A stretch of 64,000 nucleotides of DNA from Thermoanaerobaculia bacterium. GTDB lineage: Bacteria > Acidobacteriota > Thermoanaerobaculia > Gp7-AA8. A program made the translations under genes and the position numbers. Positions within the stretch are counted from its first letter, which is position 1, and the number at the start of each line of letters is the position of its first letter. The notes below the pieces were generated by a model. The model saw nothing but the letters and a program-made list of their open reading frames with translations. It did no database searches and was not told the DNA's origin. This document shows, piece after piece, positions 6,324 through 14,972 of the stretch. The stretch lies in contig JADGNZ010000032.1 in NCBI GenBank assembly GCA_017883205.1, forward strand, positions 1 to 64,000, written 5' to 3'.

Positions 6324-8882
6324 CTACGCGCGGCTTCGCCGTTTCGCGCTCACGATGTCGAACACCGACAACACCGCCAGCAACACCGCCGCGATTCCTG
6401 CGACAAGCCACCATCCGCGTCCGAGGCGTCTCGTGAAGACGACGCGGTGATTGCCGGCCGGAACTGGGACGCCGGCGAAGAGGGCGTTGATCTCGACCGG
6501 TTTCACGACAGAGCCGTCGACCGTGACTTGCAGCTCCGGCGTCAGTTTCTCCGACGATGCCAGAAACGTTTTCGCCGGAGCGGCGACGTCGATGACCTGT
6601 TCGTTCGTCGCGTAGCTGCGTAGCGAAACGGCGGCATCGGAGGCTTCGACAGTCATTGGACGACGGTCCGTGACGATTGCTTCATCGGCGTAATCGATGT
6701 CCTTTGTGGCCAGCATCTGGTCCGCGCTCATGCGGCGCACGCGCGTGACGGCGTGGAAGCGCGGAACCTCGCCGACGTTGCGGAAGATGCGGCCGTCGGG
6801 CAGCTCGCGGTCGAAGATCAGCGGCGTCGTGACGCGGCCGTAGAACAACGGCGCGTCGCCGGCTACGTCTGTCGCGCCGGTCAAAACGCGCACGCGCACG
6901 CCGTTGGATGCGAGGCGCAGAACGACGGTCTCGCCGAGGCGGGCGTACGGGCGAAGCGGGATGTAGATCTTGTTGAGTGCGGCCATGTCGCCCGGCGTGA
7001 ACGAGCGGGCGTAGACGACGTTTGGTCCCTTGATGAGTGACACATTCAAAACCGGGTTACGGCCGAGGGCCGACTGAACCTCGACAGGAATCTCGATGGC
7101 GAAGAACGGCTCTTCGACGACCCGAACATGGCGTTGCATTACGCGCCCCGGCTCGAGGACGACTGCGGCGATCTCCTGTACGCCCGGCTTGGTGTACTTG
7201 AAGATCGTCCACTTCATGACATCGATCGTTCGCTGCTCGAGGAGGTAACGGATGCCGAGCATCGAAACGAGCGAATCGTTGAAGTCGAACTTGAGGCTGT
7301 TGAAGTTGATGACGGTCGATCCCGTCAGCGCCGAGCTCGGATCGATCCGTTCGAGCAGGCGCCGGTAACTCGCCTCGGATGAGAAGTGGCTGCGCACGTC
7401 TTCGAGGTGATAGAGCTCAGAACTGTTGGGCCAGAGATCGTCGAAGAAGGGGGCGATGCGAAACGGCTTCGGCTGCGACTGCAGAAAGGCGATCGTCGGC
7501 GTGCTCGGCGGGGAGGCCACCGCGGGATCGAGATAGGGATAGAAGCGGCCGGCGAAGACCGCAAGATCGGCCGCGCAGGCGACGGCGAGCAGCATCGCGA
7601 TCGCGTTGCGGAACCGGCCGCGTGCGACGAGCGCGGCGCCGGCGGCCGCAAGGTACGACGTGGCGATGGGCAGAATCATCTGGATGCGCGTCAGCGGAGA
7701 GAATTTGAATCCCGGCAGCATCGCCACGATCTTCGCCACCGGCATGAAGCCGAACATCGCCGCGAGCATCACGGCGAGCATGGCAAACCAGAACCAGCGC
7801 GATCGGGCGCGCCGGTTGACGAAGGCGATGAGAATCAGCGGAAGCGCGACGATACCGGCGTAGACCGTTGCCTCGATGTAGTTGTTGAGCACGCCGAGTG
7901 TGCGGTCACCGCGCCAGTCGTGAAGTGCCCAGTTGCCCAGGTGGTCGGGATTGAGAAAGAGAAAGAAGTGGTGGAGCGGAAAGACATGTTCGGCCGCCGC
8001 GTTGGCGCGCGAAACGAGATAACCGCTGCGCTGCACGAGTTGCGCGAGCGGGATGAACGACGGCGTGGCGATGGCGATGCCGAGGATGGTTGCGATCGTG
8101 GCGATGAGGATGACGATCGGGAGTCGGTAGTCGGGGGTCGGGGGTCGGAGCGTTGCCTCGCTCTGGAGTTTTCTCCGACTCCCGATCCCCGACACCCGGC
8201 TCCCGATCAGAATGAACAGGAAATACGCCACAGCCGCGTACGCGCCGTACGCCATCGCTGCCGGAAACGCGGAGAGCGCGTAGCAAAACGCGACGAGACC
8301 GATGGCCCATGCCGGGGTCCGCTTGCCCCGCGCCGTGCGTAGCGCGATCCAGAGCAAGGCGGGATAGAGCGGCGCAGCGTTCGTCACGTGCCACCACCAG
8401 CGCACGGCAATCGGTCCCGCGGCGGCGAAGAGAATCGCACCGATGGCGGCGCCGCGTTTGCCGAGGCGCTCCTCGCGCAACCAGAGATAGGCCAGCCAGA
8501 ATCCGACGTTGAGCTTCAGCAGGATGATGCCGGTGTAGACCCACGGCAGCGGCAGGAGCAGCGCCGGAAGGAAACTGAACGGCGCAAGGAGCGTCGAGCC
8601 GAATCCCGGTACGCCCGATCCGATGAACGGATTCCAGTGAAAGGCGTGCCAGTCCGTTTTGATCAGCGAGAGGACCGTGTAGTAAGCGGTGGGCGGATCG
8701 TTGATGAGCGAGTTCTGCACATCGATCGGGCGCATCACGCTCTTCCACGGCTCGAAGTTGTAGAAGACGTCATTCGGCGACGCAATCCGCCCCATGAACA
8801 GCGTCGGAAAGAAGAAAACGACGTGATAGACCGCGAGCGCGATGAGGGCGATGCGGTGTTTTCGAAGAATGCGCAAGGTCAA
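6324..8882 (-). CDS. YfhO-type polytopic membrane protein
   Basis: About 852 residues. The N-terminal half has roughly a dozen membrane helices, with HVVFFFPTLFMGRIASPNDV, the NPFIGSGVPGFGS loop and TRIQMILPIATSYLAAAG, as in YfhO proteins (GT-C-like glycosyltransferase fold, linked in Firmicutes to glycosylation of wall or membrane polymers). The C-terminal half is a periplasmic beta-rich domain that ends in a final helix (WWLVAGIAAVLLAVLSVF) and a basic tail. The reading frame is open further upstream to 9158, but that part is repeat-derived and overlaps the divergent gene. I place the start at TTG 8882 or 8876, just before LTLRILRKHRIAL. A 94-bp palindromic repeat (8115-8208) is inserted in frame in the loop after AAVAYFLFILI. 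Confidence 0.85.
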   Translation of the reverse strand: MTLRILRKHRIALIALAVYHVVFFFPTLFMGRIASPNDVFYNFEPWKSVMRPIDVQNSLINDPPTAYYTVLSLIKTDWHAFHWNPFIGSGVPGFGSTLLAPFSFLPALLLPLPWVYTGIILLKLNVGFWLAYLWLREERLGKRGAAIGAILFAAAGPIAVRWWWHVTNAAPLYPALLWIALRTARGKRTPAWAIGLVAFCYALSAFPAAMAYGAYAAVAYFLFILIGSRVSGIGSRRKLQSEATLRPPTPDYRLPIVILIATIATILGIAIATPSFIPLAQLVQRSGYLVSRANAAAEHVFPLHHFFLFLNPDHLGNWALHDWRGDRTLGVLNNYIEATVYAGIVALPLILIAFVNRRARSRWFWFAMLAVMLAAMFGFMPVAKIVAMLPGFKFSPLTRIQMILPIATSYLAAAGAALVARGRFRNAIAMLLAVACAADLAVFAGRFYPYLDPAVASPPSTPTIAFLQSQPKPFRIAPFFDDLWPNSSELYHLEDVRSHFSSEASYRRLLERIDPSSALTGSTVINFNSLKFDFNDSLVSMLGIRYLLEQRTIDVMKWTIFKYTKPGVQEIAAVVLEPGRVMQRHVRVVEEPFFAIEIPVEVQSALGRNPVLNVSLIKGPNVVYARSFTPGDMAALNKIYIPLRPYARLGETVVLRLASNGVRVRVLTGATDVAGDAPLFYGRVTTPLIFDRELPDGRIFRNVGEVPRFHAVTRVRRMSADQMLATKDIDYADEAIVTDRRPMTVEASDAAVSLRSYATNEQVIDVAAPAKTFLASSEKLTPELQVTVDGSVVKPVEINALFAGVPVPAGNHRVVFTRRLGRGWWLVAGIAAVLLAVLSVFDIVSAKRRSRA
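8115..8208. repeat. GGGTGTC-family inverted repeat inside a coding region
   Basis: The left arm (8115-8149) and right arm (8174-8208) match at 30 of 35 positions as inverted repeats. Each arm is built from 7-base words such as GGGAGTC, GGGGGTC and GGGTGTC. The element keeps the reading frame open and is translated as about 30 residues (IGSRVSGIGSRRK ... PPTPDYRLPIV) between two membrane helices. Related elements are intergenic at 62042 and 62226 and overlap the hutI start at 11761. Confidence 0.85.
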
Positions 8883-8895
8883 GTCGAAGTCTACC

Positions 8896-8961
8896 GTTTC
8901 ACGCGGAGACGCGGGGGACGCGGGATGGATACCTCCGCGTTCTCCGCGTCTCCGCGTGAAC
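8896..8961. repeat. Inverted repeat, ACGCGGAG family
   Basis: The left arm GTTTCACGCGGAGACGCGG is answered by CCGCGTCTCCGCGTGAAC-like words on the right, each arm being two or three copies of an 8-9-base ACGCGGAG word. It lies between the divergent YfhO-type and dehydrogenase genes. Copies of the same family occur at 19787 and 27908. Confidence 0.8.
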
Positions 8962-9012
8962 CGTCTCTCGTCCGCCCTCGACACGCGCGTCAGGATAGAG
9001 TTACTCCCGACC

Positions 9013-9936
9013 ATGAAGCGCCTCCTCATCGCCGCCGACGTCGACCGATCTCTCCTCACGCGCGCGCACGCCGACGGCCGCTTTGCGATTGTCGATCGTC
9101 CCGTCAAGACGGAAGACGAGCTCGTGTCGATCGTCCGCGACTGCGAGATTCTCGTCACGCGCTCCTACAACCGCGTCTCGAAGCGCGTGATCAACGCGGC
9201 GCCAACGCTCGAGCTGATCGCCCAGGGCACGAGCGGCACCGACAACATCGACATCGACGCGGCACGAGCGCGCGGCATCGCCGTCATCAACATGCCGGGC
9301 GAGAACGCCAACGCCGTCGCCGAGCTCGTGATCGCGTTCATGATCTCGCTCACGCGCACGTTGCCCGCGTACGACCGCGAGATGCGCGCCGGCATCTGGG
9401 GCCGCGACGACTGCGCCACGCGCCACGAGCTTCGCCACCACCGCCTCGGCATCATCGGACTCGGCCAGGTCGGGATGCGCGTGTCGCGGCTCGCCGCTGC
9501 GTTTGGAATGCGCGTCACCGCGTTCGATCCGTACATCACGGACGACGATTTCACGCAGCGCGGCGCGATGCGCGCAAGCACTCTCGATGTGCTGCTGCGC
9601 GAGAGCGACATCGTCACGCTGCACGTCCCGTTCACGGCCGAAACGCGCGGCATGATCGGCGCAAGCGAGATCGCTTCGATGCCGCGCGGCGCGATCGTGA
9701 TCAATGCTGCGCGCGGCGAAGTGCTCGACGCCGACGCCGCGCTCGCCGCCCTGGCCCGCAACGACCTCGGCGGGCTGGCACTCGACGTCTATGATCCCGA
9801 GCCGCCCACCCGCACATGGCCCGACGATCCCCGCCTCATCCTCACCCCGCACATCGCCGGCTGCACGACCGAGGCAAAGAGCGCGATCGGCGCGAAACTG
9901 TACGAGAAGATCTGCGCGCACTACGCCGCGCGATGA
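9013..9936 (+). CDS. D-isomer 2-hydroxyacid dehydrogenase (phosphoglycerate dehydrogenase-like)
   Basis: An NAD-dependent oxidoreductase of 307 residues with all family landmarks. They are GLGQVG for NAD at 149-154, the acidic residue that follows it in AFDPY, catalytic Arg234 (NAARGEVLD), Glu263 (DPEPP) and His280 (LTPHIAGCT). The length fits a short SerA-type enzyme without the C-terminal ACT domain, so 3-phosphoglycerate oxidation in serine synthesis is likely, but related 2-hydroxyacids cannot be excluded. The frame is open back to 8842, but that part crosses a repeat; the ATG at 9013 starts the expected first beta strand. Confidence 0.93.
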   Translation: MKRLLIAADVDRSLLTRAHADGRFAIVDRPVKTEDELVSIVRDCEILVTRSYNRVSKRVINAAPTLELIAQGTSGTDNIDIDAARARGIAVINMPGENANAVAELVIAFMISLTRTLPAYDREMRAGIWGRDDCATRHELRHHRLGIIGLGQVGMRVSRLAAAFGMRVTAFDPYITDDDFTQRGAMRASTLDVLLRESDIVTLHVPFTAETRGMIGASEIASMPRGAIVINAARGEVLDADAALAALARNDLGGLALDVYDPEPPTRTWPDDPRLILTPHIAGCTTEAKSAIGAKLYEKICAHYAAR

Positions 9937-9957
9937 TTGTGAGAAGATCGCTCACCA

Positions 9958-10344
9958 ATGTTTTGCCCTGAGTGCCAGAGCGAATACCGCGAAGGGATCA
10001 CGCACTGTTCCGATTGCGATGCCCACCTTGTCGCCGATCTTTCGGAGCAAGTGCCCGAACACCTCGGCAATCTTTTGCCGCTGGCCGAGGAGAGGTCGTC
10101 GGAGCTCGTGGCGGAGCTGCTCGACCGGCTCGAGAAAGCGGACATTCCGTACGCCATCGAAGCGGGAACGGCACTGGCGATGCTGACCAGTGACGAAATC
10201 GTCCTCGATAAGCCCGACCCGTGGGAAGCGCGCGTTTGGATTCCAGCGTCTTTTGGAGAACGCGGCACAGGCATACTGGCCGAGGTCGATGAGCAGTTCG
10301 GCCGGCGCCGCGCCGGGATTCGACAGGCGCCGCGGCCGCTGTAG
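9958..10344 (+). CDS. Zinc-ribbon protein with a DUF2007-like domain
   Basis: Starts with a CPEC/CSDC zinc ribbon (Cys3, Cys6, Cys17, Cys20). After a linker comes an alpha/beta domain in which LVAELLDRLEKADIPYAIE precedes a strand ending VWIPASF, resembling the DUF2007 fold. The 128-residue protein is soluble. It follows the dehydrogenase by 21 bases and may be co-transcribed. Function is unknown; a sensing or protein-binding role is a guess. Confidence 0.8.
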   Translation: MFCPECQSEYREGITHCSDCDAHLVADLSEQVPEHLGNLLPLAEERSSELVAELLDRLEKADIPYAIEAGTALAMLTSDEIVLDKPDPWEARVWIPASFGERGTGILAEVDEQFGRRRAGIRQAPRPL

Positions 10345-10380
10345 GAGATCGTAAGCACGTGCCCCCTCATCCGCCTTCGG

Positions 10381-10500
10381 CACCTTCTCCCCCACTGAAA
10401 AGCGTGGGGGAGAAGGCGCTCGATTGACGAGTTGAGCGAGAAGGGTCGATTCGGGGTCAGTGAGAAGGCTTGATTCGGGTCAGCGAGAAGCGACCAAGAA
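10381..10500. terminator. Hairpin plus short direct repeats between convergent genes
   Basis: CCTTCTCCCCCAC (about 10382-10394) pairs with GTGGGGGAGAAGG (10404-10416) to give a strong stem, and the preceding bases (CCCCTCATCCGCCTTCGG) resemble a repeat seen in many bacteria. After it come two and a half direct copies of a 23-24-base unit beginning GCGAGAAG at 10436, 10460 and 10483. The region separates the zinc-ribbon gene from the end of hutI, so it probably terminates both. Confidence 0.6.
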
Positions 10501-10516
10501 CCGAGTGACGTGCAGG

Positions 10517-11818
10517 CTAGACGACCCACACACCATCGCGCATCACGCGCGTGACCAGGTTCACGCCGAAGTGGTAGACGAGATGGAGGTAGTTCGGCGC
10601 GTCCAGCAGCACGAGATCGGCGCGCTTGCCCGCTTCGATCGAACCGATCTCGTGCGCGAGCCGCAGTGAGCTGGCGCCGTTGAGCGTGGCCGCGGTCAGC
10701 GATTCTTCGACAGTCATCTTCATCTGCAGCGTGGCCAACTGCATCACCATCGGCATCGACTCGGTCATCGACGTGCCGGGATTGCAGTCGGTGGAGAGGG
10801 AGACGATGGCATCGGCGTCGATCAGTTTGCGCGCGGGCGCGTAGCGGTCGGACATCAGAAAAAAACTCGTCGCTGGCAGGAGGTTGGCCACGGTATTCGA
10901 TGCCGCAAGAGCGGCGATACCGGCGTCGGAGACGTGCATCAGATGGTCGGCCGAGGCGCAGCCCAGGGCAGCGGAGAGCGAGGCGCCATCAGTGTCGGAG
11001 AGCTCGTCCGCATGCAGCCGCGGGAAGAGGCCAAGGGCCGCGCCTGCGCGCAGTACTGCGTCGCCCTCTTCGACCGTGAAGACACCGCGCTCAACGAACG
11101 CATCGCAGAAGACCGCCAGCTTCTCGTCGGCAACCGCGGGAAGAATCTCGCCGATGATCATCGACACATATCCGCGCCTTGCCGCCGCACTCGACCGTCC
11201 CTCGGGCGGAAAATCGTGCGCGGCGAGACAGGTGGGTACAAGACGAACGAGCGAATCCGCGCTCGCACCGCGGATGGCCCGCAGTTGCTTGAGCTCCCCT
11301 TCCACGCTCAATCCGTACCCGCTCTTCGCCTCGGCGGTTGTCGTTCCGTAGCGCGCCATCGTGCGCGTGCGCGCGAGGATGTTCTCGGTCAGCTCCTCCT
11401 GCGATGCGCGGCGTGTCGCGTGTACCGACGAGGCGATGCCGCCTCCGCTCGCGGCGATCTTTTCGTATGTTTCCCCCTGCAACCGCCGGTTGAACTCCGT
11501 CTCGCGAAAACCGGCGAAGGGAATGTGCGTGTGCGAGTCGACGAAGCCAGGAACGGCCGTGGCGCCGCGTGCATCGAAGTCCTCATCGATGATGCCGCGA
11601 AGATCGGGATCGAGATCGGATTCGCGTCCGACAAACGCGAAACGGCGGTCGCGAATCACGATGACGGCGTCATCAAAAACCGCGACCTTGCGCATGGACT
11701 CGCCGCGCGCGGGAACAAAGCCGAGTGGCGTGGCGATCTGCGAGAGATTGCGGATGAGGAGGTTGGGGGAGTGGGGGGTGGGGGGTGGGGGGTGGGAGAT
11801 CTGAGGAGACAGTTTCAT
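10517..11818 (-). CDS. hutI: Imidazolonepropionase
   Basis: Third step of histidine breakdown: hydrolyses 4-imidazolone-5-propionate to N-formimino-glutamate. An amidohydrolase-fold enzyme of 433 residues with the metal-binding pair His96 and His98 in FVDSHTHIPF, then LVPTCLAAHDFPPE, RLHADEL and STDCNPGTSM in order, all hutI landmarks. The N-terminus is odd. The only available start is ATG 11818, and codons 8-19 (SHPPPPTPHSPN) come from a GGGGGTG-word repeat; the family sequence begins at LLIRNLSQI. No hutH, hutU or hutG is in view, so the pathway genes are scattered. Confidence 0.93.
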   Translation of the reverse strand: MKLSPQISHPPPPTPHSPNLLIRNLSQIATPLGFVPARGESMRKVAVFDDAVIVIRDRRFAFVGRESDLDPDLRGIIDEDFDARGATAVPGFVDSHTHIPFAGFRETEFNRRLQGETYEKIAASGGGIASSVHATRRASQEELTENILARTRTMARYGTTTAEAKSGYGLSVEGELKQLRAIRGASADSLVRLVPTCLAAHDFPPEGRSSAAARRGYVSMIIGEILPAVADEKLAVFCDAFVERGVFTVEEGDAVLRAGAALGLFPRLHADELSDTDGASLSAALGCASADHLMHVSDAGIAALAASNTVANLLPATSFFLMSDRYAPARKLIDADAIVSLSTDCNPGTSMTESMPMVMQLATLQMKMTVEESLTAATLNGASSLRLAHEIGSIEAGKRADLVLLDAPNYLHLVYHFGVNLVTRVMRDGVWVV

Positions 11819-11911
11819 GACGCGGGAGTGGCTTGTTGTGTGTCGGGGAGCTTAGCAGGCGACGCGTGCTTCATTCGATCTACGACACCCCACCCCCTAC
11901 ACCCTACTCCC
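11761..11911. repeat. GGGGGTG-word inverted repeat spanning the hutI start
   Basis: The left arm (11761-11800) is a run of GGGGGTG words inside the first codons of hutI. The right arm (about 11885-11911, CACCCCACCCCCTACACCCT) lies upstream of hutI and reaches the stop codon of the neighbouring DivIVA gene. If transcribed, the arms would fold around the hutI translation start. It belongs to the same 7-base-word family as 8115-8208. Confidence 0.65.
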
Positions 11912-12401
11912 GCGCCCGGAACATCGCCGTGATGGGCTGCTCGTTCGCTTCCTGTTCGGCGTCGAGCATCACCAGTTGCTGCATCGTATCGAGCATCGAC
12001 TGCAGCTTGTTTCGATTGCCGCGGCGCTCGATCTTGAGATCCTGAATGGCGCGCTCCAGGTCGCCGACGCGCGACATGGCCTGCGACGTCAGCCGGTCGG
12101 AGAGGAGCTCGGCATCCTTCACGATCAGCTCAGCTTCCTTGTGCGCGTTTGCCTTCAGATCCTCGGAGACCTTCTGCGCGGAAAGCAGCGTGTCTTTGAG
12201 GATGCGCTCGCGGGCGTTGTGCTCATCGAGCTCGTCGCGCAGCATGGAGTTCTCGCGCGAGAGGCGGTCCACGTCCCGGATCAGCCCTTCGATCTCCTCG
12301 GCGATCAGATGGAGATACCCGCGCACTTCATCGACGTTGTAGCCCTTGAAGACGCGCGCGAACGTCTGTTTCTGAATATCGAGCGGTGTAAGACCTTGCA
12401 T
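11904..12401 (-). CDS. DivIVA-domain protein
   Basis: A coiled-coil protein of 165 residues. The N-terminus MQGLTPLDIQKQTFARVFKG followed by YNVDEVRGYL is the DivIVA lipid-binding domain signature, including the F and R/K residues that insert into curved membrane. The rest is a long coiled coil (about 30-145). DivIVA proteins mark cell poles and division sites or organise wall synthesis. The stop codon lies inside a repeat arm. It precedes hutI on the same strand, with about 85 bases of repeat between them. Confidence 0.9.
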   Translation of the reverse strand: MQGLTPLDIQKQTFARVFKGYNVDEVRGYLHLIAEEIEGLIRDVDRLSRENSMLRDELDEHNARERILKDTLLSAQKVSEDLKANAHKEAELIVKDAELLSDRLTSQAMSRVGDLERAIQDLKIERRGNRNKLQSMLDTMQQLVMLDAEQEANEQPITAMFRARE

Positions 12402-12483
12402 CGACCCCTCCCGTCACGCCCGGAATTATAGCGCGTCGATCTTATGGTATAAAAGCATAAATCAGAGTTCGGAGGGCCTCACC
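12402..12483. promoter_or_regulatory. Divergent promoter region
   Basis: The minus strand carries a perfect TATAAT at 12430-12425, 24 bases before the DivIVA start, but no convincing -35 box. The plus strand has TATGGTATAAAAG (about 12443-12455) before a GGAGGG ribosome site (12471-12476) of the exported protein gene. Both are weak predictions from base composition alone. Confidence 0.35.
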
Positions 12484-13971
12484 ATGAAGTGGCTTCCAAT
12501 CCTTCTGCTCGTCGCCGCCAGCGCATCCGCCGCTTCACCGACGTCGATCAACAACGATGACTCCTGTGACGTGAGGGTCGGCCCGGCAGCCACTCTGCTC
12601 TTGCCGTACTTCGAAGTCGACATCCTCGGCAACTCCGGGCAGACAACGCTCTTCACGGTTGTCAACGTCACACGCTATCCGCAGATCGCTCACGTCACAC
12701 TCTGGACCGACTGGGCCTATCCGGTCCTGACGTTCAACTTGTACCTGACCGGCTATGACGTGCAGGCCATCAACCTGGCCGATATCCTGGGCCGCGGCAT
12801 CATCGCTCCACCGAGCGGCACCAGCTCGACGACGACACCGGGCTCGCTGTCGGCGAGCACCAACCCCAACCTTCGATCACCTCTTGATTGCGCAAGCCTT
12901 CCGGGAGCGTTGACGCAGACCATCCTCGCCGCAGTTCGCACTGCATTTACGGTGGGCCTGTCTACCGAAGCGCACTGTCTCGTCGGACCCACAAACGCGT
13001 TCGTCGGGAACACGCACTTTAACGCGATCGGATACGCGACCATCGACGTCGTTGCGAGCTGCACCCCCCGCGATCCCACCGATCCGCTCTACTACACGAA
13101 TGACCTCCTCTTCGACAACGTCCTGATCGGCGACTATCAGCAGATCGGGCCGTACCCCTCCGGCCTGCCTCAGAGTGGGTTCGACGCGGCAGGCAATCCA
13201 ATGGTTCACATTCGGGCCGTGCCCGAGGGCGGGGGCGCCGGATCGAACGTCGCAACTGACCTGCCGTACACGTTCTATGACCGGTACACGCAGGGTATCA
13301 GGCGGACGTTCGACCGTCGCCAGCCGTTACCGTCCACATTCGCGGCCCGCTTCATCCAAGGGGGCCCCGCGGAGTTTGCGACGAACTTCACGATCTGGAG
13401 GGAAGGCGTGACCGGATCGGGTGCGTCGTGCGCTTCGTACCGCAATAACGCAGTAATCAATACCGGCACCGACGAGTTCGTCCGCTTTGACGAGCACGAC
13501 AACCCATTCATAGTCAGAAACTGTGAATTCGAAGATTGCGGTCAAGAGCGGACGCTGCCGGCAACTTCCTCGCAAAACAGCGCCAGCGCCAACTTTCCGA
13601 TAATGAGCAGCGCCGACATCGGTGGTTGGTTGTACCTCAACCTCAACAACGGCGGCTCCTCCAGCTACTCGGTCACGAGTCACCCCAGTGAAACGACCAC
13701 CCCTGGCCCTTTTTCAACGCCCTTTGGAAACCCGCGCGCGAGCCAGAACTGGGTGACAGTGACGATGTTCGGCAACGTCGGCCCCAATCGGATGACAGCC
13801 GAGTTTGACGCGTCCCCGCTTGGCAACGGGTGCTCTCCCGCCGCAGCCACGACCGACTCGGGCGTTCCGATCGGCCCCTCCGGCGGCGTCTTCCTCTGCC
13901 CGCCCGGAACGACGCTCACGGATGGAACAACGGCACTCTGCAAGGGCACGAACGTCAATCCGACGCCCTGA
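12484..13971 (+). CDS. Exported protein of unknown function
   Basis: The signal peptide is clear (MKWLPILLLVAASASAAS, cleavage near residue 17). The 495-residue mature protein is rich in Ser, Thr, Asn and Pro with several Cys, and looks beta-rich. Its beginning (TLLLPYFEVDILGNSGQTTLF then TVVNVTRYPQIAHVTLWTDW) suggests an immunoglobulin-like or beta-sandwich start. I do not recognise a family. A GGAGGG site seven bases upstream supports the start. It is transcribed divergently from the DivIVA gene. Confidence 0.85.
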   Translation: MKWLPILLLVAASASAASPTSINNDDSCDVRVGPAATLLLPYFEVDILGNSGQTTLFTVVNVTRYPQIAHVTLWTDWAYPVLTFNLYLTGYDVQAINLADILGRGIIAPPSGTSSTTTPGSLSASTNPNLRSPLDCASLPGALTQTILAAVRTAFTVGLSTEAHCLVGPTNAFVGNTHFNAIGYATIDVVASCTPRDPTDPLYYTNDLLFDNVLIGDYQQIGPYPSGLPQSGFDAAGNPMVHIRAVPEGGGAGSNVATDLPYTFYDRYTQGIRRTFDRRQPLPSTFAARFIQGGPAEFATNFTIWREGVTGSGASCASYRNNAVINTGTDEFVRFDEHDNPFIVRNCEFEDCGQERTLPATSSQNSASANFPIMSSADIGGWLYLNLNNGGSSSYSVTSHPSETTTPGPFSTPFGNPRASQNWVTVTMFGNVGPNRMTAEFDASPLGNGCSPAAATTDSGVPIGPSGGVFLCPPGTTLTDGTTALCKGTNVNPTP

Positions 13972-13982
13972 CGAACGAACGA

Positions 13983-14312
13983 TCAGTGCACGATCATCGC
14001 GGTGAAGAGATACGAGAGCACTCCGCGGAGGATGTAGATCGCCAGCAGAAGCAGAAGCGGCGACCAGTCGATGCCGCCCATCTTGTGCGGCGGCACGAGA
14101 CGGCGGAACGGACGCAGGAACGGGCTGGTCATGCGCGTGAAGATGTCGTTGAGCTGATTGAGAATCACGTAGGCGCTCTTGTAGCGCCATCGGAACGACG
14201 TCTGCGACGCGAAGAAGAGAACCCAGGAGAGGATCACCCACACCAGGACGATCCACTGGATCACCTCCAGAACGATCATCAACGCGTCGTAGAACACCAC
14301 CAGGATTCCCAT
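13983..14312 (-). CDS. yggT: YggT/YlmG family membrane protein
   Basis: 109 residues with two hydrophobic segments (about 3-35 and 85-108) around a conserved loop with NQLNDIFTRMTSPFLRPFRR and PPHKMGGIDWSPLLLLL, the YggT signature. The family is linked to osmotic tolerance, cell division and, in plastids, nucleoid distribution. The start codon directly follows the yggS stop, the usual yggS-yggT pairing. It ends the zinc-ribbon/rnhA/yggS/yggT operon. Confidence 0.92.
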   Translation of the reverse strand: MGILVVFYDALMIVLEVIQWIVLVWVILSWVLFFASQTSFRWRYKSAYVILNQLNDIFTRMTSPFLRPFRRLVPPHKMGGIDWSPLLLLLAIYILRGVLSYLFTAMIVH

Positions 14313-14972
14313 CTATCCTCGGCTCCCGAAGATCGCGCGGCCAACGCGGACCATTGTCGATCCTTCCTCGATCGCTGCTTCGAAGTCTTCGCTCATCCCC
14401 ATCGACAGTTCCTTCAAACCGAGCGCATCGCGTATCGACCGCAGCTCCCGGAAGTATGGACGCGACTCGTCCGGAGTGCCAACCGGTGGGATGGCCATGA
14501 GTCCGATGAGCCGGAGCGGCGCCAACCCGGCAACCTGCTTCGCGACCGCATCGACATCGCCGCGGCCGAGGCCACTCTTCTGCGGCTCATCGCCGATGTT
14601 GACCTGCAACATCACATCGATCGTCTTCCCCTGACCCTCAGCCGCGCGGGCGAGCTTTTCGGCGAGATCGAGCGAGTCGACCGCCTCGATGACGTCGAAC
14701 AACCTCACGGCGTCTTTTGCCTTGTTCGTTTGCAGATGACCGATGAGGTGCCATCGCACGCTGCCGCGCACCAGCGGCTTCTTGTCGCGCGCTTCCTGAA
14801 CGCGGTTCTCGCCGATTTCGGTGATGCCTGCGGCAATGGCCTCGTCGACGAATTCGGCCGGGAAAGTCTTCGACACGGCAACGAGCATGACATCCTCGCG
14901 TGCGCGTCCGGCGCGAACGCATGCTCGCGCGATGCGCTCTTCGACGGCGGCGATGTTGTCACGAATCGACAC
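14313..14972 (-). CDS. yggS: Pyridoxal-phosphate homeostasis protein YggS
   Basis: A PLP-binding TIM-barrel protein without catalytic activity that controls the PLP supply. Lys35 in VAVSKTFP is the PLP Schiff-base residue. GENRVQEA, WHLIGHLQTNKAK and LSMGMSEDFEAAIEEGST are all family-specific. The length of 219 is normal. It overlaps the end of the RNase H gene by 14 bases and abuts yggT, so the group is one transcription unit. Confidence 0.95.
   Translation of the reverse strand: MSIRDNIAAVEERIARACVRAGRAREDVMLVAVSKTFPAEFVDEAIAAGITEIGENRVQEARDKKPLVRGSVRWHLIGHLQTNKAKDAVRLFDVIEAVDSLDLAEKLARAAEGQGKTIDVMLQVNIGDEPQKSGLGRGDVDAVAKQVAGLAPLRLIGLMAIPPVGTPDESRPYFRELRSIRDALGLKELSMGMSEDFEAAIEEGSTMVRVGRAIFGSRG

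Noticed and set aside
7386-8342. Long plus-strand frame opposite the YfhO-type gene
   Set aside because: Arg/Asp/Glu-rich shadow with no domain; the minus strand has the clear protein.
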